Shown here one piece after another: positions 36,891-44,578 of a stretch of 64,000 bases of DNA. The position numbers were made by a program, and so were the translations under genes. Positions within the stretch are counted from its first letter, which is position 1, and each line of letters begins with the position of its first letter. Below the pieces are notes generated by a model that worked only from the letters and a program-made list of their open reading frames with translations, made no database searches and was not told the origin of the DNA. This stretch comes from Vibrio gigantis (GTDB taxonomy: Bacteria; Pseudomonadota; Gammaproteobacteria; Enterobacterales; Vibrionaceae), in NCBI RefSeq assembly GCF_024347515.1, contig NZ_AP025492.1:3100001-3164000 (forward strand), read 5' to 3'.

Positions 36891-38144
36891 CTACTCTCCA
36901 TTATCAAAAAAGTAAGACAAGCGAGCCCTAGGGTTTAGATATTCTCGAACTTGTTCAGGTAACTTGTTGGGATGAACGGCATTAACGATTTTGATCTCTT
37001 TAATAAAGAGGTCAATGATCGGGGCTTGGGTTCTTGGCACGCTAGGATCGTAGATTAGTACATTCGGATAAAGCATATGCTTGGCGTTAACAGATATCAC
37101 AATCCCAATCGAATCATTTGAAAGCTGTACTACTGTTCCTGGTGGGTAAACACCCATGAACTTAACCAACAGCCCCAAGTTATCTTGGCTATATAGGTGT
37201 CTACAACTTTTATATAAATGAGATAGTGCCAAGTATGGGATCATTTGTTGAGATTGTGTTTTAGCATGGCAAAGGTTATCGAATGCATTAGCCACAGCGA
37301 CAATCTTGGCAAACTCATCAATCTCATGTTCTTTTAATCCTTCGGGGTAACCAGAACCATCATTCATTTCATGATGTTGGGCTATCACCTTTTGTGCACT
37401 GTCAGGAAAGTCATCTATTCCCGCAACAATATCCTCACCATATTTCGTATGAAGCTTCAGATAGTTCTCTTCAGGTATCGTCAGGGCACTTTGCTTTCTT
37501 AGTATCGCGACTGGTATTTTGATTTTACCTATATCGTGAAACAACGCTGCGAAGGAGAGAGCTTTCAATTGTTGTGTATTATAGCCTTTGGCCTTACCTA
37601 TCATCAGTGCAACAACCGAAACATTTAGAGTATGGAAGTAGATGTCTTCAAAATCCGCTTTAGCATTCATAAGATGCAAGGTGACGTTATCATCGCTAAC
37701 TAGAGTTTCGACAATATCATCAACAAGAGCCTTAACCTCCCCCACTGCATCTAAAGGTCTGTTGCGGATCTTGGTCATCACAGAGCGCATTCGAGCAAGC
37801 GAACGTTCAAACTCTCTCTCACAATGACTCACCCTGCGACGGTAAGAGCTAAGGGTTTCGATACGCTCATGCTTCTCTTTCCACATTCTTTCCGTTTCAA
37901 GAGTTACCTTCGAATCAATATCGACTTCTTGCTCACATGCATGGTGAACTGGTAAAGGCGGAGTGTCACTTTGATTCGGGTTTATATAGACGTGTTTAAT
38001 CCCAAGATGTCGAATTACTTTTACTTGAGCGTCATCTTTGATTTTAAAGCTATTGAATAAAAATGGGTGTTCATTCCATTTTACTGGGAGTCGTATATGT
38101 AGACCAGGCTGAATGCGATCTACGGTAATCTTTATGCTGCCCAT
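36891..38144 (-). CDS. HD-GYP domain cyclic-di-GMP phosphodiesterase (DUF3391 N-terminus)
   Basis: The family hydrolyses the second messenger cyclic di-GMP. An N-terminal DUF3391 domain begins MGSIKITVDRIQPGLHIRLP. The C-terminal HD-GYP domain has FHDIGKIKIP near 202-211 and HHEMNDGSGYPEG near 257-269; all metal and GYP signature residues are present, so activity is likely. The frame is open to a GTG at 38210, but the extra 22 residues are hydrophobic and not family-like, so I chose the ATG at 38144 despite a weak ribosome-binding site. No membrane segment was seen. It lies just upstream of the rRNA promoters, in the same direction. Confidence 0.88.
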   Translation of the reverse strand: MGSIKITVDRIQPGLHIRLPVKWNEHPFLFNSFKIKDDAQVKVIRHLGIKHVYINPNQSDTPPLPVHHACEQEVDIDSKVTLETERMWKEKHERIETLSSYRRRVSHCEREFERSLARMRSVMTKIRNRPLDAVGEVKALVDDIVETLVSDDNVTLHLMNAKADFEDIYFHTLNVSVVALMIGKAKGYNTQQLKALSFAALFHDIGKIKIPVAILRKQSALTIPEENYLKLHTKYGEDIVAGIDDFPDSAQKVIAQHHEMNDGSGYPEGLKEHEIDEFAKIVAVANAFDNLCHAKTQSQQMIPYLALSHLYKSCRHLYSQDNLGLLVKFMGVYPPGTVVQLSNDSIGIVISVNAKHMLYPNVLIYDPSVPRTQAPIIDLFIKEIKIVNAVHPNKLPEQVREYLNPRARLSYFFDNGE

Positions 38145-38227
38145 TTTTATATATAATATTGATTGATAATCTCTATTTATAATTCTAATAAAACCAAGCA
38201 GCAATTTCACTATCCAATTTCACAGGT

Positions 38228-38635
38228 TCAACTTAAAGAATCACAGTGCACCATCCAGCGTATACCAAACTTGTCCTCTACTTTGCCAAACCGAGCTCCC
38301 CAAAACGTATCCGCTAGAGGTGTCATTATTCGCCCACCTTGCTTGAGCTTTTCAAAGATTGTCTCTTGAGTCGCTGTATCATCTGTAACAAGAGAAAGTG
38401 CAAGGTTGTTCCCTTCAAGCTCCTTGGCTTTCACCCCATCAGACATCATAAGCTTCATACCAAAAGCTTCGAACTCTGCATGCATAACCCAGTCAGGTTG
38501 AGCCCCTTCTATTACCTGTGGCGCATCACTAAAGAGTTGCTTTGACAAGACCACTCCACCAAAACATTTATGATAAAAGTCCAACGCCTCGCTACAACGA
38601 CCATCAAAAAATAGGTAAGGGGTTACAGTTAGCAT
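38228..38635 (-). CDS. PhnB-like VOC superfamily protein
   Basis: A 135-residue protein of the vicinal oxygen chelate fold, PhnB/DUF1338-like branch. The N-terminus LTVTPYLFFDGRCSEALDFY is the family hallmark. VMHAEFEAFGMKLMMSDG near 54-71 and GGRIMTPLADTFWGARFGKV near 98-117 complete the two beta-alpha-beta-beta-beta halves. The substrate is unknown; many relatives are annotated as glyoxalase-like or wrongly as methyltransferases. The start at 38635 has an AGAGGAG ribosome-binding site; the longer frame to 38671 would include it. It may be transcribed with the HD-GYP gene downstream. Confidence 0.85.
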   Translation of the reverse strand: MLTVTPYLFFDGRCSEALDFYHKCFGGVVLSKQLFSDAPQVIEGAQPDWVMHAEFEAFGMKLMMSDGVKAKELEGNNLALSLVTDDTATQETIFEKLKQGGRIMTPLADTFWGARFGKVEDKFGIRWMVHCDSLS

Positions 38636-38835
38636 ATCTTTCTCCTCTGTTATTTCTTTAAACATAGACAATAGAAGAGAGAATTAAAGGTAACAGGCTG
38701 ATTTAAGATGATTAATTTATTAACAGATCAAATGGCAAAGGGAAAATATGGATTTAGGAATGAAACATAAAGATTTGTCTGACTGAAGGACTACTTCTAC
38801 CCCACGAAGAAAATACTTCCAATATTCCAGATACA

Positions 38836-38866
38836 ATAAAGCCCCAACTTTCGTCGAGGCTTTATC
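38836..38866 (-). terminator. Distal terminator of the tRNA-Leu array
   Basis: On the minus strand: AAAGCCTCGAC, a GAAA loop and GTTGGGGCTTT, fully paired with G-T wobbles, then TATTG. A sister hairpin occurs at 39069-39095. Confidence 0.65.
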
Positions 38867-38875
38867 ATTTAAATA

Positions 38876-38950
38876 TGGTACCGGTAGGCGACTTGACTGG
38901 GCTTGCATCCAAGCCGACACGCTGGATTTCAAATTCACAAACGCCTAAAA
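38876..38950 (-). pseudogene. tRNA-Leu-like fragment A (type I)
   Basis: Shares the 3' end TCAAGTCGCCTACCGGTACCA-like sequence with the real tRNA-Leu, but lacks a cloverleaf. The interior forms a GGCTTG/CAAGCC hairpin. Near-identical to fragment B. Confidence 0.65.
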
Positions 38951-38954
38951 CGAC

Positions 38955-38981
38955 GAAAGGTCGCTATAAAAGCGACCTTTC
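38955..38981 (-). terminator. Repeat hairpin, copy A
   Basis: GAAAGGTCGCT with AGCGACCTTTC around a 5-nt loop. Identical to the hairpin behind tRNA-Leu. Confidence 0.6.
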
Positions 38982-38987
38982 TATATA

Positions 38988-39060
38988 TGGTACAGGTTTA
39001 GGCGGACTGATTGGACAGGCATTCCTGCCGCTACCGAGAAGGCAACGCTTTCCAGACTCC
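38988..39060 (-). pseudogene. Decayed tRNA-Leu copy (type II)
   Basis: Sits where a tRNA-Leu would be expected in the 231-bp unit. It keeps GTCCGCCTAAACCTGTACCA-like 3' sequence and a GTTGCCTTCTCGG segment matching the variable arm, but the anticodon arm and 5' half are lost. Confidence 0.55.
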
Positions 39061-39106
39061 AGATACAACAAAGCCCCAACTTTCGTTGAGGCTCTGTCTT
39101 AAAATA

Positions 39107-39180
39107 TGGTACCAGTAGGCGACTTGACTGGGCTTGCATCCAAGCCGACACGCTGGATTTCAAATTCACAAACGCCCAAA
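39107..39180 (-). pseudogene. tRNA-Leu-like fragment B (type I)
   Basis: Same structure as fragment A, 231 bp away, with only a few substitutions (for example CTGG for CCGG near the 3' end). Confidence 0.65.
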
Positions 39181-39185
39181 ACGAC

Positions 39186-39212
39186 GAAAGGTCGCTATAA
39201 AAGCGACCTTTC
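39186..39212 (-). terminator. Hairpin directly behind tRNA-Leu
   Basis: GAAAGGTCGCT with AGCGACCTTTC, an 11-bp stem followed by GTCGTTTT on the minus strand. It could be a terminator or a processing hairpin. Confidence 0.65.
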
Positions 39213-39218
39213 TATATA

Positions 39219-39303
39219 TGGTACCGGTAGGCGGACTTGAACCGCCACGCCCGAAGGCAACGGATTTTGAATCCGTCGTGTATACCAATTTCACCATACC
39301 GGC
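39219..39303 (-). tRNA. tRNA-Leu(CAA)
   Basis: 85 nt with a long variable arm (GTTGCCTTCGGGCGT region), encoded CCA, acceptor GCCGGTA/TACCGGT with a final G-T pair, and anticodon loop TTCAAAA giving CAA. Confidence 0.94.
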
Positions 39304-39337
39304 ATTATCTTGGGGCATTGCCCTTTCGATGTTTGGC

Positions 39338-39365
39338 ATTATACGTATGCGAACTGATGTGGCAA
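39338..39365 (-). promoter_or_regulatory. tRNA-Leu promoter
   Basis: On the minus strand: TTGCCA at 39360-39365, a 16-bp spacer and consensus TATAAT at 39338-39343. It starts about 35 bp before the tRNA. Confidence 0.82.
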
Positions 39366-39497
39366 GTATAAAAACTTGAATTCATGTGTGTTTGCCGATA
39401 ATTTCGCCACTAAGTCATAAGCTGTGCGTCATGTCTCTTTTCAGGTTAAGCCTTAAACTATATTCTAACGCCTCAATTTTTAAAGAAGTAATAACAC

Positions 39498-39974
39498 ATG
39501 ACATCAACAAACACTCTGCCACCAGCAGGAATCATGCGCCGATTTGGTGCATTGTTCTATGACGCTCTGATCGTAATCGCTATTGAAATGTTGGCGGCTG
39601 GCGTCATTGTCGCTCTGCTGCACGCTCTCATGGCTCTTGGCGTTTTTAACCATAGCGGCTATGCCGATGTTAGTGACTTCTTAACCAACCATCCAATTTG
39701 GAGCCCTGCATACACCTTTTACTTAGTGGTCGTTTGGGTTTACTTCTTTGTGTTCTTCTGGACTCGAGCCGGTCAAACTCTGGGAATGAGAGCGTGGAAA
39801 CTTCGCGTTCAAAACAAAGATGGCTCAGCTATCACAGTAACTCAAGCGCTGATTCGCTTAAGTACATCAGGTTTTGGATTAGCAAACCTATGCGTTCCAT
39901 TCGATCCTGAAAAACGTGGCTTTCACGATATCTGGGCAAAAACCGAAGTCGTTGTGTTACCACAAGCTCGATAG
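39498..39974 (+). CDS. RDD family membrane protein
   Basis: A 158-residue inner-membrane protein of the RDD family. The N-terminal IMRRFGALFYDALIVIAIE contains the family R-x-x-A-x-x-x-D pattern with Arg and Asp beside the first membrane segment. Membrane segments lie near 20-45 and 70-95, followed by the typical GQTLGMRAWKLRVQNKDG near 98-115. Transport of ions or solutes has been proposed for some relatives, but the substrate here is unknown. It converges with lptG and shares a two-way terminator with it. Confidence 0.88.
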   Translation: MTSTNTLPPAGIMRRFGALFYDALIVIAIEMLAAGVIVALLHALMALGVFNHSGYADVSDFLTNHPIWSPAYTFYLVVVWVYFFVFFWTRAGQTLGMRAWKLRVQNKDGSAITVTQALIRLSTSGFGLANLCVPFDPEKRGFHDIWAKTEVVVLPQAR

Positions 39975-40003
39975 CGTGATCTAAGTTAGTTTCAATCAAG
40001 ATC

Positions 40004-40034
40004 AAAAAAGGAAGGCGTTATGCCTTCCTTTTTT
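40004..40034. terminator. Bidirectional terminator between RDD gene and lptG
   Basis: GGAAGGC with GCCTTCC around a GTTAT loop, flanked by six A and six T, so it works in both directions. Confidence 0.92.
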
Positions 40035-40038
40035 CTAT

Positions 40039-41121
40039 CTACAGTTTTCGCCTTAATAGCATAACGGCTATTCCGAGGAACACCACGCTCGGAGCTATCG
40101 CACCAAAGGCCGGTGGTATTTGATAAACCAAACTCACAGGGCCAAAGAACTCACTGGATATATAGAAGGTAAAGCCGGCGATAACACCAGACAGGATCCT
40201 CGCCCCCATGGTTACACTACGCAGAGGACCAAAGATAAACGACAGTGCCATCAACATCATAACCGCGATCGAGATTGGCTGAGTTATCTTTCTCCACAAT
40301 GCCAATTCATAGCGAGCTGCGTCTTGTTCTGACGCTTTGAGGTAGGTTACGTAATCATATAAACCACTTAATGACAGCTCTTCCGGCTTAACCGTCACTA
40401 TCGCAAGCTTGTCTGGGGCAAGTGATGTTTTCCAGGTGTATGTCGGCAAATTCTCTTTAGTTATCTGCAGTTCATTTTCAAAAGAAGTCACTACAACATC
40501 TTTCATCGTCCACACGTTGTCTCCAACGTAATCGACTTCTTCAGAGTAGATAGCAGTCTTTAGAGCCTTGTTCTCATCAAAGCGCCACATATTCATACCA
40601 TAAAGCTTCTCATCATCGATTTTAACGATAAAGATGAAGTCATTAGCGTCACGAGCCCAGACACCGCTTTGGGTCGAAATGATGTTACCACCAGCAATCG
40701 AGATGGTTCTTAAATCACGAGCCATCTTCTGTGCTTGAGGTGCCCCCCACTGACCAAGCAGCGTCACCACAATCATAAGTGGAATAGCAGTTTTAAGCAC
40801 CGAGAGGCCGATATCCAACTTAGAGAAACCAGCAGCCTGCATGACTACCAATTCAGAGCTCGCAGCGAGCATACCTAATCCGATCAATGCACCAAGTAAC
40901 GCAGCCATTGGAAAAAACATTTCGATATCACGAGGGATACTCAATAAAACGAAATACAGCGCTTGTAATAAATCATAGGTACCACGACCAACTTTTCTCA
41001 GCTGCTCTACATACTTGATGATCCCAGAGAGACCAACAAACGTCACCAAAACCAATGATGTCGTTGCGATGATGGTTCTGCCTATATATAAATCGAGAAT
41101 CTTAAACACGGCTTGAGCCAA
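40039..41121 (-). CDS. lptG: LPS export ABC permease LptG
   Basis: One of the two membrane subunits of the LptB2FG transporter, which extracts lipopolysaccharide from the inner membrane. The 360-residue protein has three N-terminal membrane segments (about 15-35, 60-90 and 100-120), a periplasmic beta-jellyroll near 130-265, and three C-terminal segments near 275-355. The N-terminal DLYIGRTIIATT matches LptG. Its first codons overlap the end of lptF by 20 bp, so translation is coupled. Confidence 0.96.
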   Translation of the reverse strand: MAQAVFKILDLYIGRTIIATTSLVLVTFVGLSGIIKYVEQLRKVGRGTYDLLQALYFVLLSIPRDIEMFFPMAALLGALIGLGMLAASSELVVMQAAGFSKLDIGLSVLKTAIPLMIVVTLLGQWGAPQAQKMARDLRTISIAGGNIISTQSGVWARDANDFIFIVKIDDEKLYGMNMWRFDENKALKTAIYSEEVDYVGDNVWTMKDVVVTSFENELQITKENLPTYTWKTSLAPDKLAIVTVKPEELSLSGLYDYVTYLKASEQDAARYELALWRKITQPISIAVMMLMALSFIFGPLRSVTMGARILSGVIAGFTFYISSEFFGPVSLVYQIPPAFGAIAPSVVFLGIAVMLLRRKL

Positions 41122-42220
41122 CCTCTTTGTTCTTGAATTTTTCTTTCAAACGCCTTACTGGCACGCTATCCATAAAGTTTGCACCAATCGCGACAAATAA
41201 CAATAACGCATTAATTGGCCACATGCCGATTACCGCCGGAACACTCCCCTCTTCAATTGAAGATTTGGTTGCACTGATTGCTAAGAAATAGGTGAGATAG
41301 ATCAGTATTGCAGGGCCGATTTTCGCAAAACGACCTTGTCGAGGGTTTACCGCCGATAGTGGTACCACAAGCATGGTCAATAGTGGAATACAAAGTACCA
41401 AAGAAATACGCCACTGTAGCTCTGCTTTCGCACTATTGTTTGGGTTACCAATCAAATCAAGTGTAGGAATCGCTTCCCAATCTCGCCCTTTTTTCTTAAC
41501 TTCACGCTGGCCGATCAGGCCTTCGTATTCTTCAAAGTGCGTCACCCTATAGTCAAGGCGTGTAGGGATACCTTCGTGCCGAGTACCATCGAACATCACG
41601 ATAACTTGACGACCATCGCTGAGCTCTTTTACGTCTCCCGACTTCGAGAACATCACACTTGGCAACACTGAATCACGAGGGCGCATTTGAGCAACGAACA
41701 CATTTTCTAATTTATTACCGTCGATATCATCAATAAATACGACAGAAGAGCCATCCGGAGTACCTTCAAATTTACCTTTTGGTAGCAAATCGACGCTGTT
41801 CTCTGCGGCTACTTCTTCATACATTTGTTCAACTTTGTCCTGCGACCAAGGAGATAGCCAAAATGAGTTAAAGGCTGCTGCAGATGCCGTAATCAAAGCT
41901 AGGTAGAGCGCTGATTGAATCAGGAATTTATTACCGATGCCAGTGGCGTTCATGACCACTATTTCACTTTCAGCGTAAAGGCGACCAAAAGTAAGCAAAA
42001 TGCCAATATAGATACTGAGTGGAAGCATCAGTAAGCCCATCGCTGGCATATTTAGGCCAACAATCGACAATATAAGACTCGCAGGGATATCACCATCAGA
42101 GGCGTCCGCTAAAACACTGATGAATTTTTGGCTGAGAAACACGAGAAAGAGAACAAAAAAGATCGCAAATTGGCTCTTGATTGTCTCGCGGATCAAATAT
42201 CTAACAATAATCACGCTCAA
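41102..42220 (-). CDS. lptF: LPS export ABC permease LptF
   Basis: Partner of LptG in the LPS-extracting LptB2FG complex of the inner membrane. The 372-residue protein begins MSVIIVRYLIRETIKSQFAI, typical of LptF. It has six membrane segments around a periplasmic jellyroll domain near 125-270. It overlaps lptG and is divergent from pepA with 186 bp between the starts, the same arrangement as in E. coli. The ATPase LptB is encoded elsewhere. Confidence 0.96.
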   Translation of the reverse strand: MSVIIVRYLIRETIKSQFAIFFVLFLVFLSQKFISVLADASDGDIPASLILSIVGLNMPAMGLLMLPLSIYIGILLTFGRLYAESEIVVMNATGIGNKFLIQSALYLALITASAAAFNSFWLSPWSQDKVEQMYEEVAAENSVDLLPKGKFEGTPDGSSVVFIDDIDGNKLENVFVAQMRPRDSVLPSVMFSKSGDVKELSDGRQVIVMFDGTRHEGIPTRLDYRVTHFEEYEGLIGQREVKKKGRDWEAIPTLDLIGNPNNSAKAELQWRISLVLCIPLLTMLVVPLSAVNPRQGRFAKIGPAILIYLTYFLAISATKSSIEEGSVPAVIGMWPINALLLFVAIGANFMDSVPVRRLKEKFKNKEVGSSRV

Positions 42221-42406
42221 ATTACCTATACAAAACTTGTTTTTTTGATTGAATCACTATAATTTCCCGTTGAACCTTTTATTTTTTTAAATTTTTAGCT
42301 AAGTGTTAGCGTTCTTCTTTAAGGTTAGTTCCATTATAGGATCCAACAAGTAAGAACCTATTATCTAACATTTAGTTCGATTTGTCTTCAGGATGTAGGA
42401 GTACGC

Positions 42407-43927
42407 ATGGAGTTCAGTGTAAAAAGTGGCAGCCCAGAGAAACAGCGCAGCGCATGTATCGTTGTCGGTGTATTCGAACCGCGCCGCCTTTCTCCAGTAG
42501 CCGAGCAATTAGATAAAATTAGCGATGGCTATATTAGTTCACTGCTTCGTCGCGGTGATCTAGAGGGTAAACCTGGCCAGATGCTACTGCTGCATCAAGT
42601 ACCTGGTGTACTTTCAGAACGTGTTCTACTGGTAGGTTGTGGTAAAGAGCGTGAGCTAGGCGAGCGTCAATACAAAGAAATCATCCAAAAAACCATCAGC
42701 ACACTAAACGAAACAGGTTCTATGGAAGCCGTATGTTTCCTTACAGAACTGCACGTTAAAGGTCGTGACACATATTGGAAAGTTCGCCAAGCGGTAGAAG
42801 CGACTAAAGATGGTCTTTACACATTCGACCAATTCAAGAGCAATAAACCAGAGACTCGTCGCCCACTACGTAAATTGGTATTCAACGTACCAACTCGTCG
42901 CGAATTGAGCCTTGGTGAGAAAGCTATTTCTCACGGTCTTGCTATTGCTTCGGGTGTAAAAGCGTCTAAAGATCTAGGCAACATGCCACCAAACATCGCA
43001 AACCCTGCTTACCTTGCTTCTCAAGCTCGCCGTTTAGCCGACGATTACGAGACAGTAAAGACTAAGATCATCGGTGAAGAAGAGATGGAAAAGCTGGGTA
43101 TGACTTCATACCTTGCGGTAGGCCGCGGCTCTAAGAATGAATCTATGATGTCTATCATGGAATACAAAGGTGCGGCTGACCCAGATGCAAAACCTATCGT
43201 TTTGGTTGGTAAAGGTCTTACTTTTGATTCAGGCGGTATCTCGCTTAAGCCTGGTGAAGGCATGGATGAGATGAAGTACGACATGTGTGGTGCTGCATCT
43301 GTATTCGGCACAATGAAAGCACTGGCGAAACTTAATTTGCCAATCAACGTTGTAGGTATTCTTGCGGGCTGTGAAAACATGCCGGGTAGCAATGCTTACC
43401 GCCCAGGTGACATCCTTACAACAATGTCAGGCCAAACGGTTGAAGTACTCAATACTGATGCTGAAGGTCGCTTGGTTCTATGTGATGCTCTAACTTACGT
43501 TGAGCGTTTTGAACCAGACTGTGTTGTCGATGTTGCTACGCTAACTGGCGCATGTGTTATTGCTCTAGGTCACCACATCAGTGGCGTTTTATCGAACCAC
43601 AACCCACTTTCTCACGAACTTGTTAATGCTTCTGAGCAAGCAAGTGACCGTGCATGGCGTCTACCTATGGCAGACGAGTACCATGAGCAGCTAAACAGCC
43701 CATTCGCTGATATGGCGAACATTGGCGGCCGTCCTGGCGGCACAATTACTGCAGGTTGCTTCCTGTCTAAATTTACGAAGAAGTACCACTGGGCACACAT
43801 CGATAGTGCTGGTACAGCTTGGAAGTCAGGCGCAGCGAAAGGCTCGACAGGTCGTCCTGTCTCAATGCTAGTCCAATTCTTATTGAACCGCAGCGGCCAA
43901 GAGACTGAAGAGCAATCTTCAAAATAA
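42407..43927 (+). CDS. pepA: Leucyl aminopeptidase PepA
   Basis: A cytosolic hexameric M17 metallo-aminopeptidase that in E. coli also binds DNA in Xer recombination and carAB control. The 506-residue protein has an N-terminal macro-like domain and a C-terminal catalytic domain. Metal and active-site segments are intact: [20 protein letters not shown] near 263-282 and [14 protein letters not shown] near 347-360. A GGATGTAGGAG site lies upstream. It is followed by its own terminator, then holC-valS. Confidence 0.97.
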   Translation: MEFSVKSGSPEKQRSACIVVGVFEPRRLSPVAEQLDKISDGYISSLLRRGDLEGKPGQMLLLHQVPGVLSERVLLVGCGKERELGERQYKEIIQKTISTLNETGSMEAVCFLTELHVKGRDTYWKVRQAVEATKDGLYTFDQFKSNKPETRRPLRKLVFNVPTRRELSLGEKAISHGLAIASGVKASKDLGNMPPNIANPAYLASQARRLADDYETVKTKIIGEEEMEKLGMTSYLAVGRGSKNESMMSIMEYKGAADPDAKPIVLVGKGLTFDSGGISLKPGEGMDEMKYDMCGAASVFGTMKALAKLNLPINVVGILAGCENMPGSNAYRPGDILTTMSGQTVEVLNTDAEGRLVLCDALTYVERFEPDCVVDVATLTGACVIALGHHISGVLSNHNPLSHELVNASEQASDRAWRLPMADEYHEQLNSPFADMANIGGRPGGTITAGCFLSKFTKKYHWAHIDSAGTAWKSGAAKGSTGRPVSMLVQFLLNRSGQETEEQSSK

Positions 43928-43928
43928 T

Positions 43929-43953
43929 AAAAAGGGCCTACGGGCCCTTTTTT
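43929..43953 (+). terminator. pepA terminator
   Basis: AAAGGGCC paired with GGCCCTTT around a 4-nt loop, followed by a T-run, directly after the stop. Confidence 0.88.
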
Positions 43954-44026
43954 AATAAGCGCTATTTGTTAGATCCTGTTAACCAAGTAACATTGATATC
44001 CACGATTTTCAGTTCGAGTATTAAGT

Positions 44027-44476
44027 ATGCAGACTGCTACATTTTACATTGTGCCTTCAGACAGCCCGCAAGCCAGCAAAGATGGCTTTGCTCACTATGT
44101 GCTGTTTCTTGCTCAGCACTTTGCAAAACAAGGCGCTAAACTTTATCTCAACTGCAATGACAAAGACCATGCAGAGCGTATTGCTGAGGTTTTCTGGCAA
44201 GTCGAACCCAATGAGTTTATTGCACATAACTTGGTTGGTGAAGGTCCAAAGTATTCAACCAACATCGAAATCGGCTACCAAGGCGTCAAACATAATTGGA
44301 ATCGTCAGCTAGTAATTAATCTGGCTGATAATCATACAACCTTTGCGAACGCCTTTGCTCAGGTGATAGACTTCGTCCCTTGCGAAGAAAAAGCTAAGCA
44401 ACTCGCTCGAGAAAGGTATAAAATTTACCGTCAGGCTGGATATCAGCTACAAACTATCGAGATTCAACATCCATAG
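44027..44476 (+). CDS. holC: DNA polymerase III chi subunit
   Basis: The chi subunit links the clamp loader (through psi) to single-stranded DNA-binding protein. The 149-residue protein shows the family start TATFYIVPSDS, and YLNCNDKDHAERIAEVFWQ near 41-59. Length matches E. coli HolC. It lies between pepA and valS, as in E. coli. Confidence 0.95.
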   Translation: MQTATFYIVPSDSPQASKDGFAHYVLFLAQHFAKQGAKLYLNCNDKDHAERIAEVFWQVEPNEFIAHNLVGEGPKYSTNIEIGYQGVKHNWNRQLVINLADNHTTFANAFAQVIDFVPCEEKAKQLARERYKIYRQAGYQLQTIEIQHP

Positions 44477-44578
44477 TCAAACCTCATAGTTAAAGCTATC
44501 TTTGGATTTAGATTCAAGAAGCTTCACTTATGAAGTTTGACCACGATTAACCATTCACAGTATCCGTTTAAGAGCACT

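Larger units (their letters stand above)
38827..39218 (-). repeat. rtT-like array: tandem 231-bp repeats holding tRNA-Leu 3' ends
   Basis: Two copies of a unit of about 231 bp (from 38827 and 39059) lie directly behind tRNA-Leu. Each unit contains a structured segment ending in the tRNA-like 3' end CCTACCGGTACCA (or CCTACTGGTACCA), plus hairpins AAAGCC.../...GGCTTT and AAAGGTCGCT/AGCGACCTTT. The TGGTAC motif recurs at 38876, 38988, 39107 and 39219, that is every 112-119 bp. The design recalls the rtT repeats of the E. coli tyrT operon. Confidence 0.75.

Noticed and set aside
38720..39169. Open frames of 62-75 codons with repeated N-terminus MNLKSSVSAWMQAQSS
   Set aside because: They repeat only because they lie in the duplicated tRNA-trailer array; no ribosome-binding sites and no family.
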